Assembly: GCA_902779455.1 (NCBI GenBank)
Contig: CACZBS010000002.1
Coordinates: 124,001-188,000 of the forward strand
Direction of reading: 5' to 3'
Length of the DNA stretch: 64,000 bases
Origin: an uncultured Prevotellaceae bacterium
GTDB lineage: Bacteria > Bacteroidota > Bacteroidia > Bacteroidales > Bacteroidaceae
Below the pieces are notes generated by a model, which saw nothing but the letters and a program-made list of their open reading frames with translations, did no database searches and was not told where the DNA came from. This document shows positions 1 to 8,136 of this stretch, one piece after another. A program made the translations under genes and the position numbers. Position 1 is the stretch's first letter. Each line of letters begins with the position of its first letter.

Positions 1-311
1 AGGTGCTGAAGCTAATGGCTGATCCCATTAAGCCCTCTTGCTGGGTGGCTTCGTTGTTGGAGGAACGGACACGGCTGATGAAGCGCTTTGCCGAACTGGT
101 CTTGTGTTACGAAGTCTATCCGACTGACGCCAACTTCTTCCTGGCCCGTGTCAGTGATGCACAGCGCATCTACGACCAGCTGGTGGCACAAGGCATTATT
201 GTACGAAACCGCACCCGTGTCAGGCTCTGCGAGAACTGCCTACGCATCACCGTCGGCACCCTAGAAGAGAATGACACTCTCATTGATGCCCTCAAACAAA
301 TGCAGTTATGA
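1..311 (+). CDS. hisC: Histidinol-phosphate aminotransferase, C-terminal part (partial)
   Basis: This is the last ~103 residues of a PLP-dependent aminotransferase; the frame is open to the left window edge, so the start lies outside. HisC converts imidazole-acetol phosphate plus glutamate to histidinol phosphate in histidine synthesis. The tail has the usual small C-terminal domain, with [12 protein letters not shown] followed by GIIVRNRT and CLRITVGT; the arginine in the last of these motifs normally contacts the substrate phosphate or carboxylate. The stop overlaps the hisH start by 4 nt (ATGA), which fits translational coupling. The lysine that binds PLP is not in the window. The call rests on these motifs and on the four his genes that follow. 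Confidence 0.93.
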   Translation, partial: VLKLMADPIKPSCWVASLLEERTRLMKRFAELVLCYEVYPTDANFFLARVSDAQRIYDQLVAQGIIVRNRTRVRLCENCLRITVGTLEENDTLIDALKQMQL

Positions 312-895
312 AAGTAGCCGTCGTCAAGTATAATGCAGGCAACATCTGCTCTGTGATGAATGCTTTAGGGCGATTGGGCGTTGAGGCACGTCTGACTGAT
401 GTCCCTGAAGAACTGATGCAGGCCGACAAGGTCATCTTTCCAGGGCAAGGGGAAGCAGCCAGTGCCATGGCTTACTTGCGCAGCCATAGTCTAGACGAAG
501 TGATTCTCCGCCTGACGCGTCCTGTCCTGGGCATTTGTATCGGCCAACAACTGCTCTGTCAACACTCAGAGGAGGGTGACGTCGACTGCCTCGGCATCTT
601 TCCCATTGATGTGCGTCGTTTCCGTCCAACGGATGTCGACGACAAAGTGCCTGCCATGGGTTGGAATCAGCTCAGCGATCTCCGCTCGCCGTTGTTCCAA
701 GGACTGAGCAATCCTTACGTCTATTTCGTGCATAGCTACTATTGCCCGCTCTCGAACGATACGATAGCTACGACCCACCACATTCTCGATTACAGCGCCG
801 CACTCCAGCGCGACAATTTCTTTGCCACACAGTTCCATCCTGAGAAGAGCGGCAGCGCTGGCGAACAGATACTGAAAAATTTCCTTTCGATATGA
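308..895 (+). CDS. hisH: Imidazole glycerol phosphate synthase, glutamine amidotransferase subunit
   Basis: HisH hydrolyses glutamine and passes ammonia to HisF, forming IGP and AICAR from PRFAR. The 195 residues match the family length. A class I amidotransferase fold is visible: the oxyanion region [11 protein letters not shown], the nucleophile elbow GICIGQQLL with the catalytic cysteine near residue 77, and the C-terminal TQFHPEKSG with the catalytic histidine and glutamate. It overlaps hisC upstream and hisA downstream by 4 nt each, so it is surely part of one operon. The cytoplasmic HisH-HisF heterodimer is the known form, and hisF is two genes away. Confidence 0.97.
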   Translation: MKVAVVKYNAGNICSVMNALGRLGVEARLTDVPEELMQADKVIFPGQGEAASAMAYLRSHSLDEVILRLTRPVLGICIGQQLLCQHSEEGDVDCLGIFPIDVRRFRPTDVDDKVPAMGWNQLSDLRSPLFQGLSNPYVYFVHSYYCPLSNDTIATTHHILDYSAALQRDNFFATQFHPEKSGSAGEQILKNFLSI

Positions 896-1614
896 TAGAA
901 CTCATTCCTGCCATTGACATCATCGACGGACAATGCGTACGACTGACCAAGGGCGACTACGAAGCGAAGACCGTTTATAGCCGGAACCCCGTTGAAGTGG
1001 CCATCAACTTCGAGCGCATGGGTTTTCGCCGACTTCACGTCGTTGACCTCGATGGTGCAAAGTCGCGCCACATCGTCAATGCCGCCACGCTGCGCGATAT
1101 CACGCAAGCCGCCTCGCTCATTGTCGATTTTGGCGGAGGCATCAAGTCTGACGCTGACCTCAGCCAGGCCTTTGAGGCAGGCGCCTCGATGGTGACCATC
1201 GGATCGGTGGCCGTCAGCCATCCTGAGCTCATGGCCCGATGGATTGAGACTTATGGCCCACAGCGCATCATCCTTGGTGCTGACGTACGCGACGGACTGC
1301 TGAGCATTAACGGCTGGCTGGAGCAGAGCGACGCTGACGTGCTCAGCTTCATTGGCCATTATCACAAGCTTGGCATTCGGCAAGTGCTCTGCACGGACAT
1401 CGCCCGCGACGGCACCCTCACGGGTCCCTCGCTTCCTCTCTATCAGCAGATCATGGCGGCCTATCCTGACCTCCACCTCATTGCCAGCGGCGGAGTCGCA
1501 AGTGACGATGATATTCTGAGTCTTGAGGAGGCAGGCATCCCCGCCGTCGTATTTGGCAAAGCTTTCTACGAAGGACGTCTAAACATCACACCACGCAGCC
1601 ATGAGCATCACTAA
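892..1614 (+). CDS. hisA: Phosphoribosylformimino-AICAR ribotide isomerase
   Basis: HisA catalyses the Amadori isomerisation of ProFAR to PRFAR, the step before HisH-HisF. It is a 240-residue TIM barrel of normal length. The N-terminal [14 protein letters not shown] holds the first catalytic aspartate (near residue 8), and [12 protein letters not shown] carries the second, followed by phosphate-binding loops ASGGV and [10 protein letters not shown]. The start overlaps hisH by 4 nt, and the 3' end overlaps hisF by 14 nt. The related HisF barrel follows directly, and the IDGQCVRL motif separates this protein from it. Confidence 0.97.
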   Translation: MIELIPAIDIIDGQCVRLTKGDYEAKTVYSRNPVEVAINFERMGFRRLHVVDLDGAKSRHIVNAATLRDITQAASLIVDFGGGIKSDADLSQAFEAGASMVTIGSVAVSHPELMARWIETYGPQRIILGADVRDGLLSINGWLEQSDADVLSFIGHYHKLGIRQVLCTDIARDGTLTGPSLPLYQQIMAAYPDLHLIASGGVASDDDILSLEEAGIPAVVFGKAFYEGRLNITPRSHEHH

Positions 1615-2359
1615 GCGAATCATACCATGCCTTGACGTCAAGGATGGGCGCACGGTTAAGGGCACTTGTTTCGTCCAGCTGCGCGAGGCAGGCGATCCTG
1701 TCGAGCTGGGCGAAGCCTACAGTCAGGCTGGTGCCGACGAACTGGTCTATCTTGACATCACAGCCTCGCACGAGGGACGACGCACCTTCACGCGTGTCGT
1801 CGAACGTGTGGCAGCGCGGATCAATATTCCTTTCACTGTAGGCGGAGGCATCAGCGAGCTTGACGACGTGAAGCGCCTGCTGGATGCGGGGGCCGACAAG
1901 GTGAGCGTCAACAGTGCAGCCCTGCGTCGTCCAGAACTCATCAGTGACATCGCCCGCCAATATGGCAGCCAGGTTTGCGTATGCGCCATAGACGCCCGCG
2001 AAGACCCTGACGGATGGCACTGCTACGTCAAGGGCGGGCGCGAGCGCACCTCGCGTGGTCTGCTCGAATGGGCATATGAGGCACAGGAGCGAGGCGCTGG
2101 CGAGATCCTTTTCACCAGCATGAATCACGACGGGACCCGCCAGGGCTTTGCCAACGCGCCGCTCGCCGAACTCCACGAACGGCTATCAATACCAGTCATC
2201 GCCAGTGGTGGGGCAGGGGAGATGTCGCATTTCCGCGACGCTTTCACCATCGGCCACGCTGATGCCGCACTGGCCGCCAGCGTGTTCCACTTTGGCGACA
2301 TCCCTATACCAAAGCTTAAGCAATATTTAAGGAACGAAGGCATAAACGTAAGATTATGA
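1601..2359 (+). CDS. hisF: Imidazole glycerol phosphate synthase, cyclase subunit
   Basis: HisF uses ammonia supplied by HisH to cleave and cyclise PRFAR to IGP and AICAR. The N-terminal [17 protein letters not shown] is the family signature, with the catalytic aspartate near residue 11; the second aspartate is in [20 protein letters not shown] and ASGGAG are the phosphate-binding loops of the two half-barrels. Its 252 residues match the family. It overlaps hisA by 14 nt and hisIE by 4 nt. Confidence 0.97.
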   Translation: MSITKRIIPCLDVKDGRTVKGTCFVQLREAGDPVELGEAYSQAGADELVYLDITASHEGRRTFTRVVERVAARINIPFTVGGGISELDDVKRLLDAGADKVSVNSAALRRPELISDIARQYGSQVCVCAIDAREDPDGWHCYVKGGRERTSRGLLEWAYEAQERGAGEILFTSMNHDGTRQGFANAPLAELHERLSIPVIASGGAGEMSHFRDAFTIGHADAALAASVFHFGDIPIPKLKQYLRNEGINVRL

Positions 2360-2976
2360 ATAAGATAATAGATTTCGAGAAGATGGGCGGACTCGTACCT
2401 GCCATCGTTCAGGATGAACGTACGGGCCGAGTGCTCATGTTGGGCTACATGAATCGCGAGGCTTATGAGAAAACCTTGCAGACAGAACTTGTCACCTTCT
2501 TCAGCCGCAGTCGACAGACGCTTTGGACGAAGGGAGAGACGTCTGGCAACCTGCTGCATCTGAAGAGCATTGCCGTCGACTGCGATGGAGACGCCCTGCT
2601 CGTCAAGGCGACGCCTGACGGACCTGTCTGCCACACAGGGACAGACACCTGCTGGGGCGAGGTCAACACCCCGCAGCCCCTGGCGTTCCTCAGCGAGCTC
2701 CAGGACTTCATCGAGACGCGCTACAAGGAGATGCCTGAGGGCAGCTACACGACGAGTCTCTTCCGCGACGGGCTCAACCGCATGGCACAGAAGGTCGGCG
2801 AAGAAGCTCTCGAGGCTGTCATCGAAGCCACTAACGGCACCAACGAGCGCCTCATATACGAGTGCTCCGACATGTTCTATCATCTCATTGTGCTGCTCAC
2901 CAGCAAAGGACTGCGAATCGAGGACGTGGCCCGTGAACTTCAGACGCGCCACTCGCCACAATGGAAGAAACATTAG
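2356..2976 (+). CDS. hisI: Bifunctional phosphoribosyl-AMP cyclohydrolase / phosphoribosyl-ATP pyrophosphatase
   Basis: This is a HisI-HisE fusion performing the second and third steps of histidine synthesis. The N-terminal ~110 residues are the cyclohydrolase domain, with [31 protein letters not shown] and the metal-binding sequence [21 protein letters not shown], which includes the zinc-site cysteines. The C-terminal ~95 residues are the all-helical pyrophosphohydrolase, with [13 protein letters not shown]. Length (206) fits the fused form common in Bacteroidetes. It overlaps hisF by 4 nt and the following transporter gene by 16 nt, so that gene is probably co-transcribed. Confidence 0.96.
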   Translation: MNKIIDFEKMGGLVPAIVQDERTGRVLMLGYMNREAYEKTLQTELVTFFSRSRQTLWTKGETSGNLLHLKSIAVDCDGDALLVKATPDGPVCHTGTDTCWGEVNTPQPLAFLSELQDFIETRYKEMPEGSYTTSLFRDGLNRMAQKVGEEALEAVIEATNGTNERLIYECSDMFYHLIVLLTSKGLRIEDVARELQTRHSPQWKKH

Positions 2977-3899
2977 GACAGCTCATCTCGCTGGGTGTCG
3001 CCGTCTCATGGACCGTCTCCGCCCTGGCTGCCGAGATAGGCAGCAAGCGGTTGGGCGTCTTCGTCATGAACGTTTGGCGTATGGCCTTGGCCATTCTGCT
3101 TTCAGCGGTTTTGATGTGGCTTACGCTTGGTCAGCCTTATCCACTCTACGCTGGACAGACGACATGGGCCTGGTTACTCGCATCGGGTGTCGTGGGCTAT
3201 TTCTTTGGCGACTGGTGTCTGTTCAACAGCTATCTGACGATCGGCTCGCGCATGGGGCAGCTCTTCATGACCCTTGCTCCCATGTTTACGGCCCTCGCGG
3301 CCTGGGTGATGATTGGCCAGACGCTGTCGTGGGCGGCCCTGTTGGCCATGACCGTCACGCTGTCAGGCATTGCCATCTCCGTCCTGGGGCACGACAGCCA
3401 GCATCACGTCACAGTAGCACTCCCAGCGAAGGGCGTCCTCTATGGCCTTGGTGCTGCCATCGGACAAGGCGTGGGACTGGTGCTGAGCAAGATAGGAGTG
3501 GACAGCTACACGCATGATGTGCCTGAGGCTTTGGTCGACGACGTTGTCGGCTACCTGCCCTTTGCATCCAACATGATTCGCTGCATAGCGGGACTGGTCT
3601 GCTTTTCTGCCTGGCTCATCCTCAGCGGCCATGCTGATCGGATGCGCGAGAGCCTCCATGAGCGCAAGGGGATGCTGGCCATGCTCTGCGCCGTCTTCTC
3701 TGGCCCGTTCATCGGAGTGGGCTTCTCGCTCATGGCCGTCCAGCTGACGCCTGCAGGCATCGCCAGCACCATCATGGCCATGACGCCCATACTCATCCTG
3801 CTGCCCTCGCGATGGTTGTTCGGACAGCCCATCACGCCGCGTGCCGTACTTGGTGCATGTATCTCTGTCATAGGCGTTTCGATGTTCTTCCTGATGTGA
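2961..3899 (+). CDS. EamA / DMT-superfamily membrane transporter
   Basis: A 312-residue integral membrane protein with about ten hydrophobic segments in two repeated halves, the pattern of the drug/metabolite transporter (EamA) family. The first half contains AWLLASGVVGYFFGDWCLF and the second ends in PILILLPSRWLFGQPITPRA, a typical EamA end. A hydrophilic stretch between the last transmembrane groups (HADRMRESLHERK) is probably cytoplasmic. The substrate cannot be read from sequence. It overlaps hisIE by 16 nt, so expression with the his operon is likely; a role in amino-acid export is only a guess. Confidence 0.85.
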   Translation: MEETLGQLISLGVAVSWTVSALAAEIGSKRLGVFVMNVWRMALAILLSAVLMWLTLGQPYPLYAGQTTWAWLLASGVVGYFFGDWCLFNSYLTIGSRMGQLFMTLAPMFTALAAWVMIGQTLSWAALLAMTVTLSGIAISVLGHDSQHHVTVALPAKGVLYGLGAAIGQGVGLVLSKIGVDSYTHDVPEALVDDVVGYLPFASNMIRCIAGLVCFSAWLILSGHADRMRESLHERKGMLAMLCAVFSGPFIGVGFSLMAVQLTPAGIASTIMAMTPILILLPSRWLFGQPITPRAVLGACISVIGVSMFFLM

Positions 3900-3954
3900 G
3901 TCTCAGCATCGCATCAGCACCACCACTCATCCGCCAACATCGTTTCGCTATAAT

Positions 3955-4057
3955 TAAAGTACCGCTGTGTGAATGACACAACGCCGTTTCGCGCCCGACA
4001 AAGTGCCCCTGTGTCATTCGCACAGCGGTCCTTTGTCGACAGCAAAGTGCCGTTTGT
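3955..4057. repeat. Array 1 of a 22-bp-period palindromic repeat (five units)
   Basis: Five 15-nt units start at 3955, 3977, 3999, 4021 and 4043, exactly 22 nt apart, with 7-nt spacers TGAATGA, CGCCCGA, TCATTCG and TCGACAG. Typical units are CAAAGTGCCCCTGTG, CACAGCGGTCCTTTG and CAAAGTGCCGTTTGT, degenerate versions of CAAAG-N5-CTTTG. Positions 3955-3981 and 4009-4035 are also inverted copies of each other (about 23 of 27 match), so spacers 1 and 3 take part in the symmetry. The array lies between the EamA gene and the thrS promoter. The same unit and period occur at three other places in this window. Confidence 0.85.
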
Positions 4058-4136
4058 TTTCGCTGCGCTAATACCGCAAAAAGCCAGAAGTCGATAAAAA
4101 ATCTTGGTCTTTTTATCCTTTTTCAGAATTTATTCG

Positions 4137-4144
4137 TACCTTTG
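4137..4144 (+). promoter_or_regulatory. thrS promoter, -7 box TACCTTTG
   Basis: TACCTTTG matches the Bacteroidetes sigma-ABfr -7 consensus TAnnTTTG and is followed by GCA, as is common. It lies 31 nt upstream of the thrS ATG and about 80 nt downstream of repeat array 1. No T-box-like leader fits in so short an untranslated region. Confidence 0.75.
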
Positions 4145-4175
4145 CATCCGATAAATTAAAACATATATTGTAGAT

Positions 4176-6119
4176 ATGATTAACATTACCTTCCCGGACG
4201 GCTCTGTTCGCTCGTATGAGCAGGGCACAACCGGACTTCAGATTGCCGAGAGCATCTCGCCGGCTCTGGCACGCAGCGTCCTCTGCTGCGGAGTGAACGG
4301 TGAGACCGTAGAGCTGAACCGCCCCATCATGGAGGACGCCAAACTGGAGCTCTACAAGTGGGACGACGAGCAGGGCAAGCACACCTTCTGGCACACCTCA
4401 GCCCATCTGCTGGCCGAAGCCCTCAAGGAGCTTTACCCTGGCATACAGTTCGGCTTCGGACCTGCCATTGAGAACGGCTTCTTCTATGACGTGCTGCTGC
4501 CTGGCGGCGAGAGCATCAAGGAGAGCGATTTCCCCAAGATTGAACAGAAGATGAAGGAACTGGCCTCGAAGAAGGAGCCCGTCGTGCGCCGCGAAGTGGC
4601 CAAGGCCGACGCTCTCAAGGAGTTTGCCGCTGACGGCCAGACCTACAAGTGCGAGCACATTGAGCAAGATCTTGAGGACGGCTCCATCTCAACCTACACA
4701 CAGGGTTCGTTCACCGACCTCTGCCGTGGTCCGCACCTGATGGACACGGGCGAGATCAAGGCCGTCAAGCTGACCTCCGTGGCAGGAGCCTTCTGGCGCG
4801 GCGACGCTACCCGCGAGCAGATGCAGCGCCTCTACGGCATCTCGTTCCCCAAGAAGAAGATGCTCGACGAATACCTCGTCATGCTCGAAGAGGCAAAGAA
4901 GCGCGACCACCGCAAGATCGGAAAGGAGATGGAACTCTTCATGTTCTCCGACAAAGTGGGCAAGGGTCTGCCCATCTGGCTGCCCAAGGGAACGGAGCTC
5001 CGTCTGCGTCTGCAGGACCACTTGCGTAAAGTTCAGAAGCGCTTTGGATATCAGGAAGTTATTACGCCGCACATCGGATCGAAGAATCTCTATGTCACCA
5101 GCGGCCACTATGCTCACTACGGCAAAGACTCATTCCAGCCCATCCATACACCTGAGGAGGACGAGGAGTACATGCTGAAGCCGATGAACTGTCCCCACCA
5201 CTGCGAGATCTTTGCATGGAAGCCCCGCTCATATCGCGACCTGCCGCTGCGCATTGCCGAGTTCGGCACAGTCTACCGCTATGAGCAGTCAGGCGAGCTG
5301 CACGGCCTCACGCGCGTGCGTTCATTTACTCAAGATGATGCCCACATCTTCTGCCGTCCCGACCAGGTGAAGCAGGAGTTCCTCAACGTGATGGACATCA
5401 TCGGCATTGTGCTCAAAGCCTTTGGATTCAACTTCGAGGCTCAGATCTCGCTCCGCGACCCCAACGACCACGACAAGTACGTTGGCACCGATGAGGACTG
5501 GGCTCTGGCTGAAAGCGCCATTGTCGAGGCATGCCGCGAAAAGGGCCTGACCGCCAAGGTGGAATATGGCGAGGCCGCTTTCTACGGCCCCAAACTCGAC
5601 TTCATGATCAAGGACGCCATCGGCCGCCGCTGGCAGCTGGGCACGATTCAGGTCGACTACAACCTGCCGAAGCGATTCCAGCTGGAATATACCGACGAGG
5701 ACAACACCAAGAAGACGCCCGTCATGGTGCATCGCGCACCCTTCGGCTCCATGGAGCGATTCACGGCCGTGCTCATCGAGCACACGTCGGGTCACTTCCC
5801 GCTTTGGCTCACGCCTGACCAGGTGGCCATCCTGCCCCTGTCGGAAAAGTATAACGACTACGCACGCCGAGTGGCCAAGGAGTTCGACCTGCAAGGCGTT
5901 CGCGCCAACATAGACCTTCGCAACGAGAAGCTGGGACGCAAGATTCGTGACAACGAGCTCAAGCGCATACCCTACATGGTCATCGTAGGCGAGAAGGAAG
6001 AAGCTGAAGGACTGGTCTCTATGCGCCAACAAGGTGGAGGCGAACAGGCGACCATGACCATCCAGGAATTCATCGACAAAGTGAACGCAGAGGTCGAGGA
6101 GCAGACCAAGGACTTCTAA
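4176..6119 (+). CDS. thrS: Threonine--tRNA ligase
   Basis: ThrRS charges tRNA-Thr. The 647-residue protein has the standard order: N-terminal TGS domain (residues ~1-60), second additional/editing domain with [11 protein letters not shown] and the zinc/editing CRGPH sequence (~60-230), class II catalytic core, and C-terminal anticodon-binding domain from ~540. Class II motif 2 is visible in [20 protein letters not shown], the zinc-ligand region in [10 protein letters not shown], and motif 3 in [11 protein letters not shown]. The start at ATG 4176 begins the TGS domain cleanly. It has its own promoter and no gene downstream in the same unit before the infC promoter. Confidence 0.98.
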   Translation: MINITFPDGSVRSYEQGTTGLQIAESISPALARSVLCCGVNGETVELNRPIMEDAKLELYKWDDEQGKHTFWHTSAHLLAEALKELYPGIQFGFGPAIENGFFYDVLLPGGESIKESDFPKIEQKMKELASKKEPVVRREVAKADALKEFAADGQTYKCEHIEQDLEDGSISTYTQGSFTDLCRGPHLMDTGEIKAVKLTSVAGAFWRGDATREQMQRLYGISFPKKKMLDEYLVMLEEAKKRDHRKIGKEMELFMFSDKVGKGLPIWLPKGTELRLRLQDHLRKVQKRFGYQEVITPHIGSKNLYVTSGHYAHYGKDSFQPIHTPEEDEEYMLKPMNCPHHCEIFAWKPRSYRDLPLRIAEFGTVYRYEQSGELHGLTRVRSFTQDDAHIFCRPDQVKQEFLNVMDIIGIVLKAFGFNFEAQISLRDPNDHDKYVGTDEDWALAESAIVEACREKGLTAKVEYGEAAFYGPKLDFMIKDAIGRRWQLGTIQVDYNLPKRFQLEYTDEDNTKKTPVMVHRAPFGSMERFTAVLIEHTSGHFPLWLTPDQVAILPLSEKYNDYARRVAKEFDLQGVRANIDLRNEKLGRKIRDNELKRIPYMVIVGEKEEAEGLVSMRQQGGGEQATMTIQEFIDKVNAEVEEQTKDF

Positions 6120-6228
6120 ACTAAGCAGTTAGGAGCTGAAAGCTGTCTCATTAGAGACGGGTTAGTTAAAAAAACGTAAAACGTAAAAATAACTGCCCGA
6201 ATGGCGCTTTCAACTCCTAACTTTTTTG

Positions 6229-6236
6229 TACCTTTG
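6229..6236 (+). promoter_or_regulatory. infC-rpmI-rplT promoter, -7 box TACCTTTG
   Basis: TACCTTTG followed by GCAGCC lies 24 nt before the infC ATG. The intergenic region is AT-rich, as expected for a ribosomal-protein promoter in this phylum. Confidence 0.75.
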
Positions 6237-6259
6237 CAGCCGATTTTGATAAAAGTTGA

Positions 6260-6970
6260 ATGAAGACAGACAAAAAACAGAACCAATACCGCATCAACGA
6301 GCAGATTCGTGTGCGTGAAGTACGCATCGTAGGCGACAACGGATCAACGGTTATGCCTACAAGACAAGCGCTGGACATGGCTCATCAGCAGGGAGTCGAC
6401 CTTGTTGAGATATCGCCAAATGCCAATCCCCCTGTATGTCGTCTCATTGACTACTCAAAGTTCCTCTACCAACAGAAGAAACGCCAGAAGGAAATGAAGG
6501 CCAAGCAAGTCAAGGTAGAGGTAAAGGAAATCAGATTCGGACCGCAGACGGATGAGCACGACTATCAGTTCAAACTGAAGCACGCCAAGGAATTTCTCGA
6601 GGAAGGCAACAAGGTGCGTGCCTATGTCTTCTTCCGCGGACGAAGCATCCTCTTCAAGGAGCAAGGCGAAGTGCTACTCCTGCGCTTTGCCAACGATCTG
6701 GAGGAATACGGCAAAGTTGAGTCGATGCCGTCACTTGAAGGAAAGAAGATGTTCCTCTATCTGGCACCGAAGAAAGCCGGTGTGGCAAAGAAGAGTCAGC
6801 AGGCTCGCGACCGTGAGGCCGAAGCCAAGGATGTCGTCAACAACAACGCCAAGCCAAAAGCAACTGATATCGAAATCGACACAGACACGCCCGCAAACGG
6901 CGGACTGCTGGCTAACGCCCGCATTAGCGCTGAAGCCTTGAAGCGACTGACAGAAGAAACAGATGCGTAA
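6260..6970 (+). CDS. infC: Translation initiation factor IF-3
   Basis: IF-3 binds the 30S subunit, checks start-codon pairing and prevents premature 50S joining. The N-terminal domain begins [17 protein letters not shown] and continues to [20 protein letters not shown]; the linker [20 protein letters not shown] leads to the C-terminal domain with [20 protein letters not shown] and [12 protein letters not shown]. At 236 residues it is longer than the ~175 of E. coli: the extra ~50 residues are a polar C-terminal tail, as often seen in Bacteroidetes. It starts with ATG rather than the AUU used by many enterobacterial infC genes. rpmI and rplT follow. Confidence 0.97.
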   Translation: MKTDKKQNQYRINEQIRVREVRIVGDNGSTVMPTRQALDMAHQQGVDLVEISPNANPPVCRLIDYSKFLYQQKKRQKEMKAKQVKVEVKEIRFGPQTDEHDYQFKLKHAKEFLEEGNKVRAYVFFRGRSILFKEQGEVLLLRFANDLEEYGKVESMPSLEGKKMFLYLAPKKAGVAKKSQQARDREAEAKDVVNNNAKPKATDIEIDTDTPANGGLLANARISAEALKRLTEETDA

Positions 6971-7025
6971 CGCCCGGTATATGCGTTGCCATCGCCATTT
7001 AATAATAATTTAAACAAACAAAACA

Positions 7026-7223
7026 ATGCCAAAAGTAAAGACAAACTCCGGTGCAAAGAAGAGATTCACATTCACCGGTACAGGTAAGGTTAAGAGACAC
7101 CACGCCTACCACAGTCACATCCTGACTAAAAAGACCAAGAAGCAGAAGCGTAATCTGCAGGGTTACACCATTGTTGACAACAGCAACATGAAGCAGGTCC
7201 GCGATCTCCTGTGTCTCCGCTAA
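7026..7223 (+). CDS. rpmI: 50S ribosomal protein L35
   Basis: A 65-residue, very basic protein with the L35 signature PKVKTNSGAKKRFTFTGTGK near the N-terminus and HILTKKTKKQKRNL in the middle. Length equals the family. It lies between infC and rplT, the near-universal order of this operon. The 55-nt gap after infC holds nothing obvious beyond an AT-rich start region. Confidence 0.98.
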   Translation: MPKVKTNSGAKKRFTFTGTGKVKRHHAYHSHILTKKTKKQKRNLQGYTIVDNSNMKQVRDLLCLR

Positions 7224-7258
7224 TTAACCTATTGTCTAACATTTAAAGAAACAAAATT

Positions 7259-7606
7259 ATGCCAAGATCAGTAAATCACGTTGCATCAAGAGCAAAACGT
7301 AAGAGAATTCTGAAGCTCACTCGCGGTTACTTTGGAGCCCGCAAGAATGTTTGGACAGTAGCAAAGAACACTTATGAGAAGGGTCTGACCTACGCCTATC
7401 GCGACCGCCGCAATAAGAAGCGCAACTTCCGCGCTTTGTGGATTCAGCGTATCAACGCTGCCGCTCGCATGGAAGGCATGAGCTATTCGAAGTTGATGGG
7501 TGCATTGACCAAGGCTGGTATCGAGATTAACCGTAAGGTGCTCGCTGACCTCGCTCTCAACAACCCTGAGGCTTTCAAGGCCATCGTTGCTAAAGTGAAG
7601 GACTAA
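7259..7606 (+). CDS. rplT: 50S ribosomal protein L20
   Basis: 115 residues beginning [20 protein letters not shown], then [10 protein letters not shown] and [20 protein letters not shown], which identify L20. It is an early-assembly 23S rRNA-binding protein and in some bacteria represses its own operon by binding the mRNA; no leader structure of that kind was evident here. A strong intrinsic terminator follows, so this ends the infC operon. Confidence 0.98.
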   Translation: MPRSVNHVASRAKRKRILKLTRGYFGARKNVWTVAKNTYEKGLTYAYRDRRNKKRNFRALWIQRINAAARMEGMSYSKLMGALTKAGIEINRKVLADLALNNPEAFKAIVAKVKD

Positions 7607-7629
7607 GAATAGAGTCGAAAGAAAATGAA

Positions 7630-7665
7630 AAAGGGCTGTGCTAATTGAAGCGCAGCCCTTTTCTT
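7630..7665. terminator. Bidirectional terminator between rplT and the HAD gene
   Basis: An 11-bp stem (7630-7640 with 7651-7661, one G-T pair) around CTAATTGAAG is followed by a T-rich stretch on the plus strand and by TTTTTC on the minus strand. It sits between two converging units and probably serves both. Confidence 0.8.
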
Positions 7666-7680
7666 GTTATATTCAGAGAT

Positions 7681-8124
7681 TCAGAATTTCCACCAAGGCT
7701 TCTTGCGAGGATGCATCTCCTCATAGGGGGTAAGCGTGGCACTCTGCACCTCCTCTATCATGAGATCATGCCAGCTCTTGTGACGAGAGATCATTCGATA
7801 GATAGTGCCCCAGTCTGGCAGCCCGCCAATGTTGCGGTCGTCTATCCAAATGTCTACAGAGTTAAGCTTACGGCTATAGAACTGATTGCCCGCTTTCGTC
7901 TCTTCTGGATATTCACGATTGATGGCATAGAATTCCACACCTCTTTCCCGGCACCAGTTGACAGCTTCGTCAAGAAGCCGCCCCTCGCGGACCGTCCACA
8001 GGATAAGCCTGTGGCGGTCGTTGATGAGCATCTTTAGAGTATCAGTGGCGAATGGAAGCTCCTCGCCAATTTCAGGATATTTATGTTCGACGATTGTGCC
8101 GTCGAAATCCACAGCGATAGTCAT
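7681..8124 (-). CDS. HAD-superfamily hydrolase (BT0820-like)
   Basis: A 147-residue single-domain HAD protein. The first motif AVDFDGTIVEHKYP holds the nucleophile and acid/base aspartates (residues ~6 and 8), and VDIWIDDRNIGG carries the last acidic motif. There is no large cap domain, so the substrate may be big or be admitted by a partner. It resembles small Bacteroides HAD proteins such as BT0820, judged from memory. It lies 12 nt after the Wzc-like kinase gene in the same direction, suggesting co-expression with surface polysaccharide functions; a role in sugar-nucleotide or lipid-phosphate hydrolysis is possible but unproven. Confidence 0.75.
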   Translation of the reverse strand: MTIAVDFDGTIVEHKYPEIGEELPFATDTLKMLINDRHRLILWTVREGRLLDEAVNWCRERGVEFYAINREYPEETKAGNQFYSRKLNSVDIWIDDRNIGGLPDWGTIYRMISRHKSWHDLMIEEVQSATLTPYEEMHPRKKPWWKF

Positions 8125-8136
8125 ACGTGGATGTTC

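Noticed and set aside
2570-3517. 315-codon frame across hisIE and the EamA gene
   Set aside because: It overlaps two well-supported genes in another frame and shows no domain.
3955-4057. Array 1 as a plasmid-type iteron origin
   Set aside because: Iterons share the 22-bp scale, but four copies in 64 kb, one inside a gene, and no Rep protein argue against it.
4145-4175. T-box or other amino-acid-sensing leader before thrS
   Set aside because: Only 31 nt separate the promoter box from the start codon.
6145-6158. Short hairpin after thrS as a terminator
   Set aside because: A 5-bp stem without a T run is too weak to claim.
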